Below, in pieces: positions 1 to 8,518 of a stretch of DNA of 30,279 nt. The position numbers and the translations under genes were made by a program. Within the stretch, counting starts at the first letter, position 1. Each line of letters begins with the position of its first letter. Source of the stretch: Apostichopus parvimensis (Eukaryota; Echinodermata; Holothuroidea; Aspidochirotida; Stichopodidae); contig KN882305.1 in NCBI GenBank assembly GCA_000934455.1, forward strand, positions 81,085 to 111,363, given 5' to 3'. A model generated the notes under the pieces. That model worked only from the letters and a program-made list of their open reading frames with translations, did no database searches and was not told the origin of the DNA.

Positions 1-2751
1 GAATATAAATCCCCACCCCACCCACCCACACAGTGGCGTTCTCAGAGGGGCGCAGGCGGACAGAGTGCCACAGAAATTTTCGGGGTCAAAACGGGGACAA
101 GCAAAACATAATCGCACGCACACAAAGTCGTATACAGTGGCAAAATTTCAATTTTTACTACGGAAACGATGGATATGATAGCAGGATATGATAACCCCCT
201 TAACAAAAAAAAACATTTATCAGACCCTCCCTAGAACGGTTATAAGCCAAAATTAAACCTCCCCTAAACGGAATCCTTACCGAGACAGAGGGTATAGCAG
301 GGGAACAGTCACGTATACTTCTGAAGACTTTAATCTATCCTACCGTCCCCCTCCACCACTAGCAGACAATATTACATACAAATTCTTAAGTACAGAACAT
401 ACATTTATGCGGTACGATATATACGGTCGAAGATTCTTCAACATTGTTCAAATGTTGTCAAATATAGCACCATTTTTGCATCTATAAGCGCCCTTTATTT
501 TTAAAAAAAAAATATTAAAGGGGAGGAGAAACCGTTCCGCTTACACCCAACCCTGGACGACGTAACATCTTACCCTTCCCTCCCCCCCCCCCATTTCGTC
601 CCTGAGGTATAGCCTATATCTTGACATGAAATGTAAACCTTAATTCTCAATCGCTTAAACTGGGAACAAACTAATTGCCCTTCCATGTTCTGGGCTTTCC
701 ACTTGGATGACTAAGTACATTCTGGTGACCTCATAGGTTTGTAGTCTCCCAAGACTGGATGGAAAGCGTGAAACCAAATAACTTTGGACAGAAGGGATAA
801 CATTCGTGTATTCATTATCAGATGACAATGGTATGTATAGTTCTGAATGGACATGATCAGTCCATGATTGCATTCTGATGGTTCTGTTGTTGGGCAGATC
901 TTACAAACCATAGAAAACGGGATATCAAGTAAATGGAAAGAGGTGTCTCGACGCTTGCTAACTTTCATAAACTGATTTTCTCAAGAGCAGAATAGGAAGG
1001 AGAATGCTGTACTGTTCAGTAATTTACTACAAAAAAATGAACAACCTGAGTGAACATCCCACCTTCAACTATACGGTAATCCAAAACACAAATACCTTTC
1101 AAGACAGTCAGCCAAGTTTAAAGGGTGCAAAGACTCGCGCAAAAGAAACGTCTAATACCGGTAATCTGACCTAGTTTCGAATGAGGTGTAACAGAAGTGT
1201 TAGACACCACCGTCGATCCCAGAAAATGCACACACAGCTTGCTACCGTCGGTAATTAGACACTAGTGTACAGTCAGTACATACAACTGCGGTAAATACCG
1301 ACAGCACAGTGTACAAACGATACAGCGATGGACATCTCAGGTCCAGTTAAAGATAACAAGGTATCACGTTTCATTACTGTCTGCATTTTGTAGCGACAAG
1401 AAGAAATCTTCACTTGCAAGCAACGGAAAGTTAACTTTTTCAGGTGGCCGCACGCCGTTTGGGCGAGTCTTCAATGCCTTTAAGTTTTATTAAACGCACC
1501 TATTTTTAATAATCGAAGTCTGTGTCTGTGTCTCCACCTCCACCTTTAGTGTCTTCATAGTTTTTGTTTTCCTTTATTTTTTCTTTCTTTTTGCAAATTG
1601 AAATTTGGCTGAGAGTCTTGAAATAATTTGATTATTCTCTTTAGGTAATAGTCCACGCAAAGTTAGCATGCATGCTTGCATGCTTCAGTCGATCAATATT
1701 GCTCTCTTCAGGTAATGTCCAGCGAGGTAACGCAAGGGGTTGCGAGTGTGCGGAGCCTTCGGGAGCCCGATCCCGGAGCCTTCGGGAGCCCGAGCTTAAA
1801 CGAACAGTCCACACAACACATTGCGTCAAATTTTGGGGGCCATGAGCGGCCAAATTTTTTCAGCCCCCCCCCCCCCCCCCCAACAAAAAACTGTTCAGCC
1901 GTAAAGGAAACAGTTGAATTGCGGCTTGGCCGTAGAATAAGTTGCAGGCATATGTAATTACAAATTTAAAATTAGTTATTCATTCATAAAATAAAATGAG
2001 TTTCTGAAAGAGCCATGTGTTTTACAAATGAAAAGTTATATTGAACCTCTGTCGAAGCGGTAATATCTCAAGTTGACGCTAAAACTTACAAAAAGGTGTA
2101 GTAATAAAAGTGCACACTTTGTTTTAACTGCTTGAAAAATCTTTGCTGTTTAAACCTGACCATTTCAGCAAATCTAGCATATTTTGCATTCCTTGTTTAA
2201 TTTGGTCGCGAAAGAGGTCAGTTTGCCGAATTTCAGGGACAACTTGGCTGCCAATGTGTTTTACAACCTAGTAACCCTGCAGACATTATACTTACATATC
2301 ATTATTTTTTCTGCAGCCTAGGCTATATAGCCATCATACGATAAGCAGCATAAGGCCTAACAATAGTTTATTCTGTAGGATTATTTGCACGACGAGAATC
2401 GCTACGGAAAATATATAACAGAGTGCTTGAGAGCAAAATTTAGCAAACTTTTCTGGCATCTCCTCTGGCGTTTTTAATGAATTGAAAATACAACATGCTA
2501 TAATAACCCACTTACTGCCAATACCAATATTTGTTCAACATCTTTTTAATTTAACAACATGTACAACACTTAAGAAATAGTGGGACGTTGTCTTACCTTA
2601 TAAACCTTGTTTAGGTACTGAGCACACAGCATTAGTTAACAAACTATAAATCGTGCTTAGATGACTGAAATCTGGAAATGTATGATTTCTTGCTAACTCA
2701 ACATACTTTAAAATCTATTGAAGAAAAGGAATATCATGTTCGTTTATTTAC
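1..2751. other. Non-coding stretch downstream of the lectin exon
   Basis: I see no exon that I can defend here on either strand. The remaining exons of the minus-strand lectin gene should lie on this side, but reading the minus strand for a W-I-G-L motif, an E-P-N type calcium-binding motif or a terminal F-I-C-K motif found none. The stretch holds C-rich tracts near 577-592 and 1863-1882, a GC-rich duplicated block at 1751-1793, and a hAT-like end sequence near 33-53. A 72-85 codon open stretch on the minus strand at 655-968 contains several cysteines but matches no family I recognise. Confidence 0.6.
1751..1793. repeat. Exact 20-bp GC-rich direct repeat inside an interspersed-repeat-like block
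   Basis: CGGAGCCTTCGGGAGCCCGA occurs at 1751-1770 and again, exact, at 1774-1793. It is partly self-complementary and can form TTCG-loop hairpins. The surrounding 1640-1900 region is much richer in GC than its neighbours and ends in a run of about 20 C, which suggests a mobile-element fragment. The family is unknown to me. Confidence 0.6.
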
Positions 2752-2861
2752 CTATAACATTTTCCATCGAAACCGGTCCAAAACTCTGGACAAGCCGTCA
2801 GACAGCCCTGGGCAGGACCAAACAGACATATCCCAACCAGGAATAAAATTGTCTTGAACAT
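2752..2861 (-). CDS. First coding exon of a secreted C-type lectin (echinoidin-like), partial
   Basis: The exon starts at ATG 2861-2859 in a strong context (CCACCATGT) and encodes 36 codons plus two bases. It begins with a signal peptide (MFKTILFLVGICLFGPAQG, cleavage expected near residue 19), followed by CLTACPEFWTGFDGKCYR. The C-P-x-x-W-x-x-F-x-x-x-C-Y-R pattern is the usual opening of a C-type lectin domain, as in sea urchin echinoidin. The exon ends at a good donor, TATAG|GTAAAT, in phase 2. A TATA box lies about 100 bp upstream. The product would be secreted, probably a carbohydrate-binding protein of innate immunity, but the binding residues lie in exons I cannot see, so sugar specificity and calcium use are unknown. 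The exon could be orphaned. Confidence 0.75.
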
Positions 2862-2962
2862 GGTGGAAATTCTACGTGAGCCTCGTCTCTTTAGGTAGCC
2901 CTCTGCAAGCACCTGTTGATGCCCAACTGGTAAGAGTGAAAGCAAAATAATCAAAAGTGCGC

Positions 2963-2969
2963 TTTTATA
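2963..2969 (-). promoter_or_regulatory. TATA box of the lectin gene
   Basis: The minus strand reads GATATAAAAGCGC, with TATAAAA at 2969-2963. An initiator-like TCACTCT lies at 2939-2933, placing its A (2937) 32 nt downstream, the expected spacing. This predicts a 5' UTR of about 75 nt without an intron before the ATG at 2861. Confidence 0.6.
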
Positions 2970-4193
2970 TCATTCTGGAGAGATGAACCCAAATTTCAAC
3001 TTGCCTCTCCTGGGTAGTCATGGGGTGACGATATAACGGCGCCCCGAGTGCCGGTGTTGTATAAACATTTGTAGAATTAAAGTAGTTGTATAGTTGCATC
3101 AACTACTACTGTGCAAATAATGATTTGAAAATCAGCAAATGCTGCAACTAAAGGAGACCATTAAGTTTAAACACAATGCTATTATTAGATCTTCAAGAAC
3201 AATGCCTGATTTGCATATTACATTAAAAACACCTTTTTTTTCTCTACTTTTTTTTCTTTTTATTTTAACTTCCGTATAACTGATAAAGTGGATCTCGTTC
3301 TCGTGGAACATTTTTACAAAGTTTAACTTTGTGTGACATAGAGTAATTTGTGCAGAGAGTTTTCCAAGAGGTATATACCAGGTATGCCTATGATGAAAGA
3401 GACAGGGCACGTAAACCAAACAACTTGATTGGTGAGCAGCAATCTACTTCGTACTGTTCATAAGTAATTGATTACTTGCATGATCTTAGCCAAAAGGAAA
3501 GATCTAGGTTTAGTTTTGAAGAGAGCAATATAAAAACTATAAACGATTTAAACACCTCTGCCTTTAACAAGATCATGTGATTTATCTAATCCCTTCCTAG
3601 GGGCTCGTGATATTCACTTAACGTGACATCTCCATGATCATCGGGTAAATAATATAATAACTGATGACGTATAACAGGTGCACGTAACCATGAGAGATAC
3701 CACGCATCTTATATCTGTTCTTCCTATCAACTGTTATTCACGAGTTATAGCCGACATAGTAATATATTATAGGCCTACTAAATAAAAGGAAACTAAACGA
3801 TCTTTGTCATAACACGTGAGACTCCTTTCATGATATTTGTTGTTCTTGTAAGAAACACATGCAACCAGTATAGGTAACCGTGTATAGGTTTTTCAAAGTT
3901 GCGGTGGTGGTGGCAATTCTATAACTTTCTCACGACTGATTTAGGCAGGGACTGAACCTTATACAGACTTGCCAGAGGCGAATAAAGGATTGAGTGAAGA
4001 AGTGGGTTTAACCCACGTATTCCCATGTATTGGGTATCGGAATCGTCGCCCAGAAAAAATATCAAAATGTAGATGGCAACTGATGGATTCTAAGGCACAT
4101 TTAGATTATAAACTAGTTCTATAATAAGTTCTTAACGCAAGGTTTTGCTAATAAGTAATCTCTGATATTTTTGTGAAAAGGTGATGAACACAT
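2970..4193. other. Intergenic, no gene seen
   Basis: AT-rich sequence upstream of the lectin promoter. Apart from the U2-like fragment at 3473-3504 and a short palindrome (GTGGGTTTAACCCAC near 4002), I see nothing I can name. The longest open frames lack splice-site context and resemble no family. Confidence 0.5.
3473..3504 (-). pseudogene. Possible U2 snRNA 5'-end fragment
   Basis: On the minus strand, ATCTTTCCTTTTGGCTAAGA is followed by TCATGCAAGTA. This matches the conserved U2 snRNA 5' region (…GGCCTTTTGGCTAAGATCA…GTAGTATC…), with an uninterrupted CTTTTGGCTAAGATCA. Similarity fades after about 35 nt, and I see no branch-point-recognition loop or Sm site. A truncated U2-derived pseudogene is the best guess; chance similarity is possible. 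Confidence 0.35.
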
Positions 4194-4604
4194 CTATAGT
4201 ACAGTGGCGGAGCTAGGGGTATTGGTCAGGAGGGACGAGAATGGTCTGTAGGGGCGCTTTCGACACTATCTAAGCGGAGCGCCACCACAGGTTGGCGCGT
4301 AGCGTACAGAAATTTTTTGAGTAAAGATACACTCTAGATCGCCGGAAATGACCCTTTCCGGGCCTTGCTAATTTGCAGATAAAGGAAGAATAAATAGGTG
4401 TTATCGCCATTTTGTCAGAAAATTACACCAACAAAATGTGACAAATGTCAATAGGTAGATGAGAGCGCAATAAAAAAGTCAATAATCGCGAAGAAGTAAA
4501 AAGTGGTGTAGAGCTGAAAAGGGCGCCCGCAGTCCATTTGAGACCGTCAGGGGGGGGGCATCCGCCCCCCCTGACTGTATGGACGCTCCGCCACTGCTAT
4601 AGTA
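4194..4604. mobile_element. 395-bp hAT-type MITE with 8-bp target site duplication
   Basis: The element runs from 4202 to 4596. It begins CAGTGGCGGAGC and ends with the exact inverse GCTCCGCCACTG. CTATAGTA at 4194-4201 is repeated exactly at 4597-4604. A 12-bp inverted repeat starting CAG(T)GG and an 8-bp duplication are hallmarks of the hAT superfamily. It has no coding capacity for a transposase, so it is a non-autonomous derivative. A G9/C7 hairpin lies just inside the right end (about 4546-4575). The unaltered duplication suggests fairly recent insertion. Confidence 0.85.
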
Positions 4605-4655
4605 ATGGCATTATTCTTCACCGATTGAATATAAAAGATCCCGGACTGCCAATGC

Positions 4656-4700
4656 CATCCCCCCCCCCCCCCCCCTCAAACTCCCTTGATCCCACCACTG
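4656..4700 (-). mobile_element. Solo hAT-like terminus
   Basis: On the minus strand, CAGTGGTGGGATCAAGGGAG and a long G run follow 4700. This resembles the CAGTGGCGGATC...GGGG end type of the neighbouring MITE and of hAT elements generally. I found no matching opposite end, so it is either a truncated copy or coincidence. Confidence 0.35.
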
Positions 4701-6224
4701 CATCGAACAAGTTCTAACTTGACTGTGTTCCTTTCTGAAATATTATTTTGCATTTTCAATAATGAGACTTCAACCACTACTTTAAGCTCACGTTGTGAAA
4801 ACAAACGTGACTTCATATTATATATAAAGCGTGCTACTGAGACCTAATTTTGTGGACGATAACTTTCTCTTTGAAACTTGAGAAACATTTCTGGGTAACA
4901 CCACAGGGACAAATGAGGATGAAATTTGTTTGTTTCGTTAAATCTGTTGGGGTTCCGTGCAGCCTTATTATTATAATCTCAATTCAAAGTGATTTTATTC
5001 TGAGCAGGAGAAATGTAATTATGATGACGGAAGTGCAAGGGCACGTATACAACTTTCGACGTTTATCATCGATGTTTTGTAAGGAGAAAAAAAACAGGGA
5101 AAATGCCATGATATTGATATTGAGGGGTAACCACGTATACGTATATTCTGTTTAAGTAGAATGATTTGTATATTTGCATCAAAAATTACAATAAAATATC
5201 ATAAAAATAGACAATTTGAGATCCAATATTTCTAACCTTTCAGTCAACATAAGCGTTGTAACACAAAATATGCCAAGCCATTCCACAACAGATATTGTAA
5301 TAAAAAAAAACATTTTCTGCATATTGCAAGCTTTAATTGAGCCAGGATTAATAAGGGACCTATATATGTTATGAAGTTTCATGAAGTCGTTCCAGATTTC
5401 AAATAGGACACCAAGACGCTTCAAAACGGCTGCCTTGGAGTCTAACATCCTTGATAGTGAGGGTAAAAAACAGTAAGAATAATAATGTCGTCACAGATGA
5501 AATTATAACATCGCTTTAATCGTAATTTGTGTTATGTGAGGGATTTTATAAAGGTTTTTTAATTTTGACTCAAAACTGACTCAAAACCAACAACTTGATG
5601 CAAAAACTTAAGTTTCATGAATTCGTTCTAGATTTCAAACAGCCGGGCATCCAGCTAGGCGTTTTTGCCTGACACCCCATCATTGTATGGATATGCGTTG
5701 GCTACAGATAATGTAACATTTAAGTTCAAGATAAAACAGAAACAATCCACACGTAACTCGAGATACCCTGGATTGAATGTAAGCTAGCTATTTTGACTGG
5801 TAAGGCCCTCCATTATTGCAGGACATGAATTGGATCACAGTAGGTTGAAATATGATATCATCATAGCAGGGCGTTCTTCAAAACCTTTAACTGTCCCTAA
5901 TATAGGCTATTCTTCTTGTGCACTAACTCATGATAAGATAATTTTGGAATGTTTGCTTATAGCTGTAAAGGTTCTCAGCATTTAGAGTATTACTGAAATG
6001 GAATCTCATTCATTGAATCATTGGGCTTTTCAATTGTTAACGTTATTCGTAAGCTTTGCTTAATTAAAAAATTAATTATTTATTTATGTAAGTGAAAGTT
6101 CCATTTTAAATCTTCCAGTCATGGGCTGAACACATGCAGGTCGTTAATGGTGGCTAGACCCTCTGGCCATAGACAAGGATTCACGCACGCCACCTGGAAC
6201 GCTTCTGGTCGAACTCTGACCTAC
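4701..6224. other. Intergenic, no convincing gene
   Basis: AT-rich DNA. Open frames of about 90-100 codons occur on both strands (4850-5155 plus, 5179-5448 minus), but neither resembles a known protein and their composition matches the background. A diverged 33-bp direct repeat lies at 5375-5407 and 5611-5643. Confidence 0.5.
5375..5643. repeat. Diverged 33-bp direct repeat pair
   Basis: The stretches 5375-5407 and 5611-5643 both begin AGTTTCATGAA and match at 29 of 33 positions by eye. They are 236 bp apart and probably mark two copies of an old mobile element or a local duplication. Confidence 0.5.
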
Positions 6225-6352
6225 CCTCCTGGCATCATCCAGGGGTCTTGTGCGACACCAAGGGTGACATGGCTCGAGATAGCAGGCCACAAGAAAACAA
6301 CAAACAACAGCCGGAGCGCGATGAACACCGGACATGCCTCAAAATCTAGCAT
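6225..6352 (-). CDS. Candidate first exon of a secreted protein (weak)
   Basis: From ATG 6352-6350 the minus strand encodes about 43 residues. A hydrophobic run, VFIALRLLFVVFLWPAIS, looks like a signal peptide and is followed by SHVTLGVAQDPWMMPGG. The frame meets a stop directly after a possible donor (GGAGG|GTAGGT, boundary 6225/6224), as expected if an intron starts there. The block is clearly richer in GC than its surroundings. Against it: an overlapping frame in the same block also has a hydrophobic start, no next exon is visible, and a tRNA-like sequence just upstream (6456-6512) could make the block the body of a SINE. I recognise no family. Confidence 0.25.
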
Positions 6353-6455
6353 GATTTACACAATTAGCAGTGCGAGGTCTTTCGTTTACACCGTCGCGTT
6401 AACCAACGACGTCCAGAAACATGGGAACGTCAAAATATAAAATAATAAGGTCATA

Positions 6456-6512
6456 ATACTCTAGATGTTCGCTTCGCAGTCCTCCGCTGAAACCACTGAG
6501 CTATCGGACTAC
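6456..6512 (-). repeat. tRNA-derived fragment (SINE head or tRNA pseudogene)
   Basis: The minus strand reads TAGTCCGATAGCTCAGTGGT followed by TTCAGC. TAGCTCAGTGGTTTCAGC at 6503-6486 is a good type-2 Pol III A box and tRNA D arm. The anticodon arm does not pair well, and the expected B box has decayed to something like AGTATTATGACC. It is not a functional tRNA. Confidence 0.45.
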
Positions 6513-8295
6513 ACTTAGAAATCGAAAACAATTTACATTTAACGTTCGACGGATGACAGCAGAAAGCGTTGCGCCTCTTTTTGTACTGTATAGTAAGCAG
6601 AGAAAGTGGGATTCGTGACAGATATCATGGACAAAGGCTTTTGCTTGGCAGTTATTATTGATTCCTTGAATAAATAAAGGAGTTTAGATTGAAAAGGAAT
6701 AAAATCACTTTACTAGGAAGGAATAAATATCATGTGAAATGCGTTTGATCACAGTATAGTATAGTTGCCGTCTATATTAAATGACTAATTATTTGAATAC
6801 CTTTTATAATGGCAACATTGCTAGTTTTGGCTATTCACAAAGTCCTTTTGTTGAGAAATTAAGAAAGCTGTAGGCCTTGTAACAACAGGCCTTTCTTGTT
6901 GCAAACTTAACATCAATAGGATCCTAAACTAAAAGATGTCGTTTTATGGACACCATTCAAGTACTGGAAGTTGTGGTACATGATGCACAAAGAGTCCATT
7001 TTATCGGTGCGTTTAAGGTGATTTTGTGGTTTCCACCTCAAATCAAAGTGACGTTTACCACTGCCACCCTCCCCCCCCCTCCCCTCCCTATGGAACCACT
7101 TTCGTCGTCTCTAATACCTAGGCGCTAACTTTGGGCAACTTTTCTTACAAAACACTTCATATCAAGCAATTGTCGGTATTGCCAGTGAGTAGGCTTTCAT
7201 AATACACCTGATATTGTACACTCTTGTGGCACCATAAAAATGTAGGCAAAAGTGGGCACGGTACCAAACATGATATGTTGCGATTTGCATTCTCATTCAA
7301 CTGACCGATTATGAACATGAATATGTTTAGATAAATTTCTGTTGAAAAGTTGGAGACAAAATTTCCAAATGTTCTTTTATTAAGATGAAAACGTAAACAT
7401 GCAATTCAAGTAAAATAATGAAACTTCTTGTTTGTTTTCGAACAAGATTGTTTGTGTGTGTGTGAAGTGCGTGTGTCCCAATACAACAAACTTTACTCTG
7501 GCAACGTTCGAATCGAGGCGCATAATGCCCACAAAATTCTTTCAATTGAGCGAACTCCAATTTCCAGCATATATGTGCACCGTCTTTTGTAACTTGTGTG
7601 TTTTAATATAATTTCAAAGATGTAATTGATCGGGAGTAAATGACCTTCGGCTTAAGGAAGGATCTACCAGTGGGGGGGGGCAAGGTTAAATGTGTTGGCC
7701 AACCCCCACCCCCTTCCCCACCCAAACACGCGCATTTTGGGGGGACGAATGGGGGACGGCAAAACAAATTAGCAAAAGCAAAATGAATGAAGTCATCATG
7801 GCTATTCAATTTGTATACGTAAGTTATTTTGAATATTTAAATCATTTAACCACATATTGACGAAATTGTAATTACAGAGAACACTTGCAGCTAAGCGAAC
7901 ATTCCAAATGTATCACATTTTGAAGATAAATGGACAAGATTTTAACAGCAAAGTAAAGGTTATGAAGAACATCTGCCATGATGACGTCACAGACCACCTG
8001 ATGTGATTCACTTCCTGGAGTAGGATTCAAGGCCCCAGGGCCGCTAGTTGGATCACTGAGTATTCTTGTAACAATCTATCTCCCCAGTTACGCCAGCCCG
8101 CACACTTACCATGCCACAAAACAAATTCAACAATGAAAGAAAGCAGGTTGGTTCCTCACTATTTCATTTTATTTTATTTTTTGCTGTTAACGGAACAATT
8201 TACAATGACAAAAACACTCCCGGAAATAGTGTCAACGTACCCTAGAACAAAAGCTAGGACATGTAAGCAGGAGTAAGACGGCAAGGCATCCTCAC
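6513..8295. other. Intergenic, no gene seen
   Basis: AT-rich sequence with C or G runs at about 7070-7085 and 7672-7680, a C/G-rich patch at 7700-7755 and a short GT repeat near 7450. These patches resemble element debris. I see no exon with both a recognisable product and splice sites. Confidence 0.5.
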
Positions 8296-8400
8296 CTGCA
8301 AACCATGCCGTATTAGTGGTACAGCCATCATTGTAACCAGTAAAGGAAGGAGTACCAGGAGGGGAACCAAAATCATGACCATGGATGTGAAGCACATCTT
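8296..8400 (-). other. Exon-like block with two open frames
   Basis: 105 nt lie between an acceptor (CTTGCAG|AAG, boundary 8401/8400) and a strong donor (TTGCAG|GTGAGG, boundary 8296/8295). In phase 0 it reads KMCFTSMVMILVPLLVLLPL and on, a strongly hydrophobic signal-anchor-like segment from ATG 8397. In phase 1 it reads VLHIHGHDFGSPPGTPSFTG and on. That frame recalls the HExGHNFGSPHD zinc site of ADAM10-type metalloproteases, but the catalytic Glu and third His would be replaced. Both frames cannot be real, and neither has a visible neighbouring exon. It may be a decayed exon or chance. Confidence 0.25.
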
Positions 8401-8449
8401 CTGCAAGTTACTTCCATATATCTAAGTTTAGTGAGCTAAGAGATGGTTG

Positions 8450-8518
8450 GCTAGAATGGAATTCAAACCAGTTACCAATAATTGCAAGTCCTGACCGCTA
8501 ACAACTGAACTATCCTGG
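8450..8518 (-). repeat. tRNA-derived SINE head or tRNA pseudogene
   Basis: The minus strand begins CCAGGATAGTTCAGTTGTTA. It has an A box-like TAGTTCAGTTGTTAGCGGT (8512-8494) and a clear B box, GGTTTGAATTCC (8469-8458). The acceptor-like ends CCAGGAT and ATTCTAG nearly pair. The anticodon stem does not form, so it is a decayed tRNA-like promoter, not a working tRNA. Confidence 0.5.

Noticed and set aside
655..968. Minus-strand frames with CKICPTTEPSECNHG, considered as an EGF-like or lectin exon
   Set aside because: Cysteine spacing does not complete an EGF or lectin pattern, and both candidate frames end in stops without a clear acceptor and donor pair.
2580..2640. Possible 9- or 21-nt lectin micro-exon ending TTTATAAG|GTAAGA on the minus strand
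   Set aside because: The 21-nt version gives a stop in phase; the 9-nt version (Phe-Ile) fits the frame but lacks a pyrimidine tract and any following exon.
6486..8518. Functional tRNA genes at 6456-6512 or 8450-8518
   Set aside because: Promoter boxes are recognisable but the anticodon stems do not pair and acceptor stems are imperfect, so they are SINE heads or pseudogenes.
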